From: Hofstenia miamia
Taxonomy: Eukaryota; Xenacoelomorpha; Acoela; Hofsteniidae
Assembly (NCBI GenBank): GCA_900660155.1
Contig: CABFPE010000917.1
Location: 70,015-134,014 of the forward strand
Direction: 5' to 3'
Length of the DNA stretch: 64,000 nucleotides
Part shown: positions 12,590 through 25,100 of the stretch, one piece after another
How positions within the stretch are numbered: position 1 is the first letter of the stretch
How the letters are laid out: every line of letters starts with the position of its first letter
Made by a program: the position numbers and the translations under genes
Notes under the pieces: model-generated
The model's database searches: none
The model's input: the letters and a program-made list of their open reading frames with translations, nothing else
Told to the model about the DNA's origin: nothing

Positions 12590-14160
12590 GTTGATCCTGA
12601 TGAATTAAATTCATGGTTGCGTGCTCTCCCAAATATCATTCATTCAGATAATGTTACACCTAACATGGCAATATGCAGCGATCATTGACCTAAGGATTTT
12701 GCATCAAAAAAAGTTCGAAGTAAACCATAATACTGAATTGCTTCTTAATGAATTAATGTGAACAAATTATAATTGATTACCATAGCTTACTGTCGATACA
12801 ATTATTTTTTTAAATTTTGTCTGTCCTAAAATTTAAATTTAAAAATAGGCAATAACGCCTTGATAATAGTTAATGCTTATTTCTATTTAGTTCCACAGCA
12901 CACTCTTATAATTAGATTATCGAATATTATTATTTATTATGATTATTGTTAACCTTAAATAGTCTGGCTTCTGTTTTAAAGGACAAATCGGTTTTCCACA
13001 TTTACAACGAATTGACTCCAAGCCTGTTTGCAAATCGTGGGGCATGGCTAAGTCTATTGGGGAACATACTTTAAAGCAATGTTGAGCATTTCTATTAAAG
13101 CGTATTGCTGTGGCCTAAGTTTTTGAAAAAATGAACAAGTTTTCTTTGAAAACTTCGAATTTGTCAAAAAGATTTAAATTCTGTCCATTTTAAGCCCTTG
13201 GAAGCACAAACAACTTTTGCTTGATATGTGCAAAGTAATTCAATCCCATTGAGGCGTCAGGGTTCGCGTATTTAAGGCAAAAAAAGAGGAGGCTCTATCA
13301 CGTATTGAGCATATTTTTTGAGCTATAAGTGCTTAAAAAATTTTATATAGCATCATGAGCTTTGTCCCAAAATCCCTGGGCTGTGTAGGGCTAAGCAATT
13401 GAAAGTAATTATTTTAGTTAATTTGTTTTTAGGTGGGTAGTTGGTACCTATTCATCCCCATCCATCTTTCCTAATGTGCCTCCAACATGTGTACTTACCG
13501 CTCAAAAGCCCAGAAAAACAACATCGAAATCTTCATTAGCATATCGCAATCAATATCCTGATGAAATGGAAACATTTTTGAAGACCGATCTTATTGACTC
13601 AAATACATTTTGTCAAAATTTCAATGATCTGTATAAGGAAAAATTTGATATTGTACAGGGTCAGGATTACGGTTACGTTTTCAGTCGAGAGATGGTGCCA
13701 TTGCAAATTGGTCGGTGCTTTTCAATGTTAAAAACGGGAAAATACTTTGTGAAGTTTATAGGCATGCGGAAAAAGTAAGATGCCCTTTTTTAAATTCTAA
13801 TTACATTAAATTTTGGAGCGAAGTTAATGAACTTTTAAAACATTGTTCCGCTTTGCCTGATTCAGAAGATAAGAAGATCAGATTTATAAATCGTCAAATT
13901 CAATTAATGAATCTGAAAAAACTATATGAAACTGTTCTCACCATGTGATTTACTTTTCGCTCTTGAATTTTCTTCAAAATTAAAGTAACTTACAACTTTA
14001 GCCGTAACTTTCTTTAGTTACCTTGCAAAACGTTATTTTAGGAGTATCTAATATGGATAAAGTTGAAACTTTGAACTCTTTCTTTCAATCAGTTCATGAA
14101 AAGTCCCGTTTTTGCTGTGTTATCTTTGATGAGAGCTACGTTAGACCTTCCCAAAACTGA
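12476..14160 (+). pseudogene. THAP-domain gene or P-element-like transposon remnant
   Basis: From the ATG at 12476: MVRVCSIADCRTGY, then KSLFRFPVDPDELNSWLRAL and NMAICSDH. This is the THAP C2CH zinc finger: C-x4-C, the FRFP proline, the Trp, and C-x2-H. A TGA follows CSDH where family members carry an aromatic residue, and the frame then continues PKDFAS. At 13476-13948 two overlapping frames hold a plausible middle domain (YRNQYPDEMETFLKTDLID, then LPDSEDKKIRFINRQIQLM). Near 14060-14150 is NSFFQSVHEKSRFCCVIFDE, which resembles the region of THAP9 and P transposases before their catalytic core. It is best read as a broken P-like element, but a decayed host THAP gene is possible. No terminal repeats were found. 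Confidence 0.55.
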
Positions 14161-14929
14161 CAACCCCTCAGACTGACCGTCTCATTCACTTTCGTCAATC
14201 AATTATTCTCTTCATATTTTGAAATCAAAGCAAATCTAGGTGCAGTAGTGCAGAATGTATAAACACGCACCATTAGGCGTCGATTGAATACTACCTTTTT
14301 CTGAATTAATTATTTACTTTCTACACGGTGTTATCATAGTGTTTCTACATTGGGTTATTATATTGTTTCTACATTGCGTTTTTAAAGTGTAAAATACAAA
14401 AATTTCTAAATTTGGAAACTGTTAGCAAACTTTTGGCCAGTACTGTAATAAATAACTCCATGTGGCCATAGCACTTTTTGATTTGATCAATATTTTCTTG
14501 TATATTGCCTACTTTTAAGCAATTAAATTTTCACAAACGAATTGTATTCCCGGACTAAGTCATACAATGCAAATTTTTCGTAGTGTTGCGTTTCTTAATA
14601 TTACAAATAATTTATCACTGTGCCACTTTGTACTTTCAAATTCAGAAAAAACATTAAGTTTTGCTACTAATTTTGCCTTATTTTTTAGGTTACGACAAGA
14701 ATAGTCACAAACATTCTATTTGATTCCAGTACTAGCTATTCGAAACTAAAATACAAATATATATATATATATAAATATATATCGATTGATATTTAAATGA
14801 ATATAACAGCATATACGTTCAAGGAAATAAAGTTAACAACTATTTTTAAAAAAATGATGCCACCCGTGGTCAATAATTCATACAATATAAAAGGGCCGCC
14901 GCACACCAGTAAATTTACAATCTATGTTG

Positions 14930-15290
14930 GGTGAAATTAAGTTCAAGCCAAAAGAAATTATTAGTGCTAATCAAATTAGAAGTGGTCAGTGTTTCTCAAA
15001 TCCAGAATGTTTGCACATTTCAAAAAACGGCGTTGATCGACCCAGCATACTTCCAACTCTAGCATGAAGTTGAAGATACTGAATAATGAAGTTAAACATA
15101 AGAAAGCTCCATTACCTAGAAAATTAGTATGCATCAGTGATGCAGGCCCAGCTAAATATCCNCTTCCAACTCTAGCATGAAGTTGAAGATACTGAATAAT
15201 GAAGTTAAACATAAGGAAGCTCCATTACCTAGAAAATTAGTATGCATCAGTGATGCAGGCCCAGCTAAATATCCAATAGAAAGTCAGAAG
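14930..15290 (+). pseudogene. Unidentified coding remnant
   Basis: One frame reads KPKEIISANQIRSGQCFSNP, then ECLHISKNGVDRPSILPTLA. After a shift it reads LKILNNEVKHKKAPLPRKL and VCISDAGPAKYPIESQKKG. The composition is that of real protein, but I do not recognise the family. It may be a further part of the THAP/P-like element upstream or another transposon. The run is interrupted by the duplication at the N at 15162. Confidence 0.3.
15050..15274. other. 112-bp duplication across one N
   Basis: Bases 15050-15161 recur at 15163-15274 with a single mismatch (aagaaagc against aaggaagc), and N 15162 lies exactly between. This is an unmerged contig overlap; the mismatch suggests two haplotypes or a base error. 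Confidence 0.8.
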
Positions 15291-16118
15291 AAGGGTAGCT
15301 TTTATAAACAATAATTATGAACTTTGGATGTCTAAAATAAACTTAGTCAAAAATTGTAAGAATGGAATATACACAGTGTGAACCAAATGTGCGAACTTGA
15401 GTGAAAAATTTTAATGTTTTCATTTTCATAACACTATTACAATAGAATAATTGCTTCATGCCAACATGCAAAGGAAACACCCAATATGTTCTTTATAAAA
15501 GTTGCAGGTATAAACTTCTTGAGGTCATGGTTTTCATTTCGTTTTTGGGTTATAAAAACAGATAAGCTACGACAAAATTTCACGCAACAATGGTATTTGT
15601 GTAGTTAAATTCGCCCAATGAGAAGTAATTTATTGATCCGCAGTGTATGTTCCCAAATCTCAAAAGCAAATATGAATAAAGTTAAACTTTCGCAATGCCA
15701 ATATGTTATCATAAAAATCATTCTCTTCAAGGGATCACGCACATTTTTTCGTTATAAAATGGTCGTTATGAAAGAATCGTTTTATGATACATTGGAAAGA
15801 TTTCGATTGGGATGGGGAATTTATCTTTGGTCGTCATAAGCAAATATTCATCATAAGAGAGGTTGTTATTGAACAATTCTACTGTATTTTTATGAGTGAT
15901 ACTACTTATTGGGGTACCATGTATTGCAAAAGTATGATTAAAGAGTGGTAAGATTCAAAATATTGAATAATGTATGCCACAAAAATATATAAATGAATTT
16001 TAATTGCATGAGAACAATTGACTGATTTTACCTTTATTCCCAAATGACTATTAACAAAATTCTAGAACAAATATAATTAATAAACAAAATACTAATAATA
16101 TTTTACAAGGGTAAACAA
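15290..16118. other. No recognisable gene
   Basis: AT-rich spacer. An open frame at 15618-15839 (+) has no family features that I can name. Nothing else is supported. Confidence 0.5.
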
Positions 16119-16124
16119 TTTATT
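16119..16124 (-). terminator. Poly(A) signal of the TBC1D22-like gene
   Basis: On the minus strand AATAAA lies 14 nt after the stop codon of the last coding exon, giving a very short 3' UTR. Confidence 0.6.
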
Positions 16125-16138
16125 GACACATTTTAAAA

Positions 16139-19100
16139 TTAGACGGTCTGGGAGAAATGTCGGGGGGCGTTTGCAAACATGCTCTTCAGTTCGAACGCTT
16201 GTGCTAACAGTTGATTAACTTCGGCATCACCCCAGTGATATGTTGGCAGATTTTGCAGTTTTAGCATTAGTCCCTAAACACATTTTTATTGAAATATTCA
16301 TGTAAAAATATCAACCAAAAGGTCAAACTTGAAATCTCGTAGACAGTGTTAGGCTGAAAAAGAATAGGTTTTACTACATCGTCAAAACTTCTGAAAAGAA
16401 AGTGCTTACAGTCGACTATAACTAAAAATCATAACTACTACTGAAACTTTGTCAGTTAAATTTCGGTTTAACAAAACAGGAGTGAATCGCGTACAGCAAA
16501 GCGAAAATCATATACCGTGGAGGACATCGTACTATTACACATGATGCAATTCGTAATCATCATGGTGCAAAGATGAAGGTTTGCAAAAAGCTCTATCTTC
16601 TCACTATCTCTACATTTGATACTAAATAATCGAAAAATATGAAATTACTGAACTCTTTAATGGAACTATTCCTGACCGCAAACATTTGAAATCAGGACAT
16701 CATCCGCAGTTAGACCAGGGCCTATTTCCATGGTTTTTGAACATCTGCGCAAATGATGTGGAAATTTTTAGTGGTGCAACTCTGTCTAAACCCAAGGCTA
16801 CTGCAAGGAAACTATCTTTGAACGAATTTACAGCATGAAACAGATTTTTTCATCGATGCAAGAAAAGGTAATACATTAAATTCAAAGCGTTGAATTGTAA
16901 GGTAGGCGTCAGTGATAATTGGGATGAAACTGGTATATTTTACACTCAAACTAAAAATACAAAGTTTATGACTGCCAAGGAACCTAGTAATGGATGCCAT
17001 GCAGGATGAAGTTTCCGAAGTGGAATCCATTATTTACAATATTCATGAATCTGAATTACTTGAAGATTTTGAAGGATTTATAGACCTCGAGTTCAAGGAT
17101 GTTCATAAAAGTGATGAAATCTTGAGGCAGAATTTTCACGCATCCTAAACAATGAAAGCGACAGTCTACTCTAAAAGCCTATTTTCATCAAGAATTTTAA
17201 TGTATTATTATTTCAAGCTAAATTTGTTTTACGTAAATCCCGATCTTACGTAACCACTTAAAAAGATACTACGTTGAACAGAGGTTCGAGTGTAAGAGCA
17301 ACTTTTTAAACAGTGAATTCCAAACTAAATTTGCAATGACTGTAAATAAAAATCAGCAAAATGATAAATTTTATGTCAATTTTACGTGGAAATATATCTT
17401 TGTTTGTGGTAAATATTTGGATAATAAATGTTTTTCACAAAGTTTTGCCTGTACTTTCATAATGCTTTTTTAAGCATATTAAGTAATTGTATACTAGAAA
17501 ATCATGGGAAAAAATTAACACCAACCACACAATATTAGGTTGTTCCAAAAGTTCTGTTAGCCTTGCCAAAAATTGATTGCTGTAATTTCAAAGGCGTATT
17601 ACACTTTAAACTTTTTCCAAATACCAGCAATTGAATCGCGTTCATGACAAATTGGTTGAGATATATTCCAATTTGGTGTGCCAAAAGCGCTTTTTGTTTC
17701 AGCAGGACAACGCCAAACCACACACTGCCACAAAGAAGTCTGAGAAGTTCGATGATATTGAGATTTTATCACACCCGCTATAAAGCCCAGATTTTGTATC
17801 ATCTGACTACGGCTTTTTCGATCGATGCAGTACTTTTTGAAAGGTTGCCAGTTCGAATTGTTCAATGAAGTTGAAGAAGTTTCTAATGAGTTCTTTTTCT
17901 CGAAGGAGCCAGAGTGGTACTTTGATCATATTTGGAAGCTTGCAGATCGAGGCACAAAGTGGTGGGAAATAATGGACGAATAGTTAGTTTTTTAATACAT
18001 GCAATAACAATTACTTCAATAAATAACTGATGAATATATTTTTAACAGACCCTATGGGACAACCTTATACTACAAGTTCAAAATGTTTGAATTGAACAGA
18101 AGAAAGGAATAAGCCTAAACAACTATCTGGAGTTTAAAGACATGAGACGTTACAACAGGAATTTAAAAAAATGCGACTGTTTTTTGTTGTAGACGAGAAC
18201 ACAGACTCAAAACGCAAACAAGCAATACATCTCGCGGGCAACAGGTAATCAATTGAGAACATGTACAGAAAATCTCGAATAGCACTGGTAACAAATGTTG
18301 TATAAAATTTATTCAAAAAATGCAACCTGAAAGTCTCTTTCTTCTAACAACTCTTTGGAATAATGTCTAAGAAATGCTACGCAAACGTAAACATGGAATG
18401 TAGAGAATCCATCAGTTTCAGACTAAAAATATTCATCACCACCAAGTGTAATTAATAAACACTTTCTAGAAAAGAATGAAAATATGACAGAATTATTTAC
18501 AAAGAAATGTTAAAAATTAACGATAACAGATCAATGTTGACATTTTTAATCAACAAATATTGATTTCGTTATAGCATAGGTCAGTCTTTCAAAAACTCAT
18601 TTTTGGCGAACAGGACGGAGCCATTTACGTATTAAAAAAATGCAAAAATTGTGCAAAAAAATCTCATTCTGGAATAAAATAAGTTATAAACAATTTATCT
18701 AGATAAGGCCAACGTTAAATACAATTATAACTTTCAAAGGCAGAAATTAGAGACAGTTTTTAATAATTTCAGCTCTGCTCTCGTGCACCAAATAGGTCTA
18801 AAATTCGATTTGAGCCGTTGTTCAGTGTGAAATTAGCAGCAGAGCCGATTAATTGATCGAGCCCCTTACAAGACGGGCATAGGCTTATTAAAATACCTTA
18901 AATACGCGCATATCATAAGTAGTGCCTAAAGGTGAATTTCGTTTGGGTGCCTGGGTGCGTTTATTAAAAGTGGTACAAAAAGTCAAAATAAACTGAGTCA
19001 GATTCGCTGAAAAATGTAATATACAAATCGGAAATAACCGAAATATTTTATTGAACGTAATGCAGTAGCATAGCAACAATTACGTATTTCTTTTCTTGCA

Positions 19101-22100
19101 GTTTTGTAATTTATAAAATAACGGCAGCACATAAAACCTTTTCTGCACTCGTTAAGGTTTTCTGATTTAATTTTTTGAAAATATCTATTTTCTGGAAAAT
19201 TTTGAACACTTTTTGTCCAAAATAGTTCAATAATTTCAAGGACATATCTCATGTCAGATACATCAAAATTTTTCATAGACCTATCAAACTATCACAAAAG
19301 CAAACTTTTATAAGCAATAGTTTAGCAAATGACTTAATTAAGGAAGGATCCCACTTTAATAATTAATTTGACAATACATGGATAGTAACCAAGAAAATAG
19401 AAATCTTCACGTCATGAAAATGTGTATCCCACTAATTAGCGAAATGAACAAAAGTAAGTAATCCCTAAAAATGGATATTATACTGTTATAAATAATTATT
19501 CTCGTGAATTAGGTTCTCCCTACTATACACCCTTAGCACTCAGTGCTTATCTAAACGGTTTATTGGATGTGAAAAAAATATTACAATACGCCAGCATTTG
19601 AACATTTTCTTCCAAGAATAATAATCAACAGAATCTTCTTAAGAAAGAATTTGCATTCGTGTCAGGACAAAATATCTAGTCGGTGGTTAAATGAGAAAAT
19701 CAAAATAAATATAAAATCGGATTTATTTAGGATACCTGTCAAACTACTCAGTTTTATAGTGCGAAATATTGAGTAAACAAACACGTTTCATTTGCAATGC
19801 AGTTCAAGTCACATTTCTAGCATTGCAAACTATAAGTAAAAAGGAATACTGTGTAACATCGGTTATTTCTTTCAGATTTGATCGGTCGCAACATGGTGAA
19901 ATTAACAGGCGATTGTTATTCGATCAATGTTGATTTAGATGTATACTAAGTGGACATATAAATATAGAATGAAATTTTAGCGTGACTATTATCTTTTGTT
20001 ACCTAAGATCAAAACATTTGAAAATAGCACCCTTAAATTTAATAATTTCTCAGAATTGAATTTTAGAGGCAAATATATTATCTGGAAAAGAAAAGTTATG
20101 ACATGAAGGATAAAATCTTGTGGGCATGGAAAGAAATATTTGGCCAATGGGGAATCAGGGACTGTTGCAACAGTTCCGTTCTCCAAAACTCTGAACTTTG
20201 AAAAAGCGTCAAGTTTATAAAACGGCAGCATACATTTTTTGAATGAATAATGGAACTACGACATAAGAAATTGTAAGTGCTAAAACAAAGAGGGTCTAAT
20301 TTTGGTGAAAACGCCAATTAAATATTTTCAAATTTTAAAAAATATAAACGCGAATTAATCATTCATGTGCAATTAAAAAGTTAATATTCACATGTTCATA
20401 TCATAAAGAAGACCATAGATTACTGAGAGAGCAATGCCATTTGCTTCCCACGGATACGCCGCGATTTAAGAATGCTACTATATGACTGATACATGTAAAA
20501 ATGGAAAACTACAGTATTTTGCATTGAAACAAATCAATAACAGCATGTATTTACAACGATACTACTGCACACACACACCTTTAACGATATTTGCAAATTT
20601 AAAAATATTAGGATAACAATGTCCTAGAAATAATGTAGTTATATTTAGTGATTTTAGGTTTTCTGTACTTTATGAAAATATGTTCCTGAGAATACCTGAA
20701 TAATATGGAACGATACCAGACTCAAAACACGCCAAGTGTTATCGAATACCTCAGACTGTTGCCAAGACAGATGAACCAGAAATTATTTACACTTCGTTCG
20801 TCTTCTAATAAATTTGTAGTCTAATCTGCAGGTGTTGCTCCATTGCAATTGATTTAACTGTTTTTAATAAAATTTTCACTTGTATTATATAAATGATTGA
20901 TTAATTGATGGCACGCATTTTACTTTCTGTGACCAACTTACAAAGGGAACAAAATTAGAAACTTTCAATTCCAAAAAGTGGAATACAATATCACAGAAAC
21001 ATGAAGAATTATCTCAAAACTATTTCTATTATTATGTTATGTATCGTTCTTTTAAAAACAAAAGGCCTTAACTACAAATTTTGTAAACATGAATTTAATA
21101 GAACAAAACACTCCTTGGAAAGCAAAATGTGTTCTATTCAAATTCTATTTGATGTTTTGTTCATGCTAAAATACATTGTAAATAAACACAATTTACTCCA
21201 TTAGAATTATTCGATCGGAGGGAGTTGCTAATGAGCCCAAACGTTACTGTAAGTCCGCTTCCGTCGTTTAAAACGTTAATTCCATTGGCTAAAATGTATC
21301 TATAATCCGATTGGCTAATAGCCATTGACTAGCGACTATTCGACCGTTAATAGAAAAAAATATGCCCCGAGGTAGATAGCCAAAATGGGAAATTTTGTTA
21401 CTAATGTTCTACTCAATGAATTTTGGAAGTTTATAGCTCATTCGAAAGAGCAACACTAAAGGAATATTTCATTTAAAGGTCCAAAAGCCAAAAACCCGAG
21501 AGCAAATTAGCTAGATCCAAAAAACGTAAAAAATTTGAAATTTTTTGTCGAGTTGGCCTAATTTGGCCGGGTATAGCTCGATCAATTTTAGTCCAATCTT
21601 AAAAAATTTTACATGAGTATCTGAACTATGGATCGAACTCTATTGTGCATATAAATTTAACATAGTAAGCATTAATCGGCCAGAGTGCTGGTCGATCAAA
21701 TAACCAGGAGTGATTAAACAAACTTGATCGACCAGTACTCGATTACTGCTTACTATATGAAATTTATAATTGTTATGAGCTTTTGCTCCTAAAGGCACAA
21801 CTTGTTTAGATATTATATCGGGAATACTTGGCGGCCAAAACCCATTGGTTGTAGCCTTCAAATAATCATGGATTGTAAATAGTTTGTAGGTCATTTACAG
21901 GGAATGGAAATCCTAAAAATATGCAATTAACTGTTGTTTACTGACCTGATAAGTATCCCACAGTCTTATAGTACAAGAAAGCGGCAACTCTCGCATGAGG
22001 AGATTGTTCATCCATCTGAATGCAAATTGCAAAAACTGCACAGAATGCTCTTCGAGGTGATTATAGAGCTCAGTGTCTAGTCTCTTGATGAGATCTTTTA

Positions 22101-25100
22101 ATGAGTTGACTTTCTTTTGAATACCAGGTTGGGCAAAGGTATAATTATCCTAAAATAACATAGAATCAGATCTGCACAAATCAATTGTTTTTACATGACC
22201 GGATCAATACAAAATTACGTGAGATAAGAAATTGACATGTTTTCATAAGTCCAAGTAAAACAAAATATATGTTCGGGATATAGCAATCACACAAAAAATG
22301 AACATTAAATATTTGAACAAGGGCACATAACAGGACGGATCGAATAATTGCGAGTTCTCTTCGGCCCAAAATTCATTTGCGAGTTTCAGGTTATCGTCAG
22401 ACTTTCACCGAATTCTAAATGATCATGAAAAAAATCTCTCTCGAATAGGAGCCGGAAATAATTGATCTGGGACGGAAATATAGTGGAATTTTAAACCGCG
22501 AGTTCATCAGTGAAAAATCGTACTTCTCTGTTCATTAGACAAGTGGTAAGTTGGATGTGAAAATTTTGTAGTCATTTTAGGTTACTCCCAATTAGAGACC
22601 GGATAAAGTTGCGTAAAGCCATAACGCAATTTTTGCCGCAATTTTGAACATTTCAGTTTTTACGCAACTTTAACGCAATTTCAAGGTTTTCACGCAATTT
22701 TAACGCAACTTTACCACGAAACTTCGCTATTTGTCAAACAATTGAATTAAACTTCACTCTAATTTCGTCGCGTATGTTGCAATATAGCGCAATTCGACCT
22801 CAATTCTGATTGGCTGGTCCTGTTAGCAAGCGATAAACAGTGAATTAAACAACGTGATAAGGTTTGAAGTTCACCAATGAAGTTTATCCCATATGAAAAA
22901 AATAATTTGCTGCAGGAGTACAAAATTAGTACTGAAAGCGTGAACAGACTCGCAATTTTAAAATTTTAAGAGGAGTAGGAAATTGTCGCAATTCAATAAA
23001 AATATTTTCGATCAGGTCTAGAAATTCAATTTCGGAAAAATCATAATGGCCTAAAGCCAGCAAATACTCCATTTTTAGCTTTTTAAAATTAATTACGACA
23101 CTCAATGCGTTGATTACAAAACAGTAACAGTGCCTGATAATCGCGAAATTCTGCAAACATTATAACTGAAAAATCATAGAAAATGGTGAAACAAAAAACC
23201 TGAATTCCATCTAAAAGTTTGGATAAACACCAGAACGAGTCAGCTTCGATGATCTTCATTTGGTCTTCTGTTAGTGTAGAAAGATCATAATCATCTACAT
23301 AGCGACCACCTAGTAAATTAATTGAGGAAGATGACAGTAATGAGATGAAAATAAAAAAGAACACATGCACAGACAAGAGTCCATTACCAGTGCTGTAAAC
23401 GGACATTTACTAGGAAAGCAACCCCAATATTATGAGGACAGAATTGGATCATTAAACTTTTAAGAGAAATTATTACATGCAGATTTCTACAAATGCACAA
23501 CCCTGTTAAAACGTGATTTAGTCATTTACACAGGAAAAACTTTTTAAGAATACCTACCCAACAAACAATAGAACGTATGCCATATTTACAAATCGAACAT
23601 CAATACATTTTGAATTTTCGTTTTACAGACAACAGCTGGTTAAACAAGGTCAATCGACAATAACAAATGAGAAAGCTACTAACACAACATCTATTCCATA
23701 GATAATCGAAGGTTTCAATAGTGGCTTTGAAAATACATATAAATTCCTAGCTTGACAAAAAGAACTGGTACATATTGCTTTGCACACAGTTATTTTGTAT
23801 CAAACAAATATTGTATTTCTCGATGCCTGGAAACGAATATCGAACTAATCACACTAGTAAATATGGTTGAAGACTGAAAAATGGAAAAAAACTCACTTCC
23901 AATAAGATGTATGAATCATTTTATAACAAAATCGAAAGCGATTTATGAAATTGTTTGAAATTAGGAAACGAATCATTGCTCAATCAGAAATAGGCTTAGT
24001 TTATAAGTATGGAATTTTAGTTAATAATGAAAATTGTGATGATGATATCAAAAAATATATATCACTCCGTAATCGCTATGTGGTTACTAACCAGTGTCTC
24101 GCCTGGCTTAGTAGGTGCATCAAGAGGCAATGACAGTGTTGTTTTTTCATTTTTAATAAAGGTAGATAGGATAGATTGCAAACTTTAAGACGAGTCTACG
24201 TGTTAATTGCTTCTCACTAGTAGTCTTGGTTGACGAATGTGGGGAATGGTTCAAAACCTTAAATCAGAATTACATCTAGGCTTGAATCTCCATATACTAG
24301 ACATGTATAAGAAACATTTAGTCAGAAAACTGGTTAAATTCCATATGGGAATGGTCCGAGCACATCTTAGCTAGTACACCTCGATAATAAAAAGTCAGAA
24401 GAAATAGCAATTTTGTTTGGTTTATGATGGAAAAGCAATGTTAGAAACAATCCAAGAAGACGTCGAACGGAAAAAAGGTTTTTTTAAATTGTAACAAAAT
24501 CACCAATGGAACAGTATTTCTTCCAATGTAGCTCGAAGAAGATTGCCATAGAAAACGTGATTATAAAAATAGAGGTGAAGGTATCAACGAAATTGCAATT
24601 TGGACTAGACAATATTCAAATCAATAACTATCACTTTGATAGTCGAAAATCAGTATGCTTATGCAGGACATTAATGTAACAAACAATATGTGTGTTATGA
24701 TGTAGTTGGATTATCTTGCAAATTAATGAATTTTATATAATCCCTAAAAATACAATTTCAAAAACATATTGAAATATTGTAGTTGTTTACAGCAGAGGGA
24801 AAAGTAAAAATATGAAGATAATGAGTAAAAAGTTGAAATGCCCGTTTACATTCTGCCATGGAAGGCTTCCTGGCTAAACACCCAAGAAGTCTAACAAATA
24901 GAACAAAGACTCAAACTGTACACATGCATATTAATGAAAATCTTACCAATTGCTGAAAAATGAAAAAAGTCAAGCCATGCTTACACGCTAGTAAAAATAT
25001 ATAAACGAACAATGCACACATCCAGTGGCGATTTCACTAGAAACATTAAATGTCATTCAATTAAGGAACAAGAAATCGTAAATTGAGTTCATGATCATCT

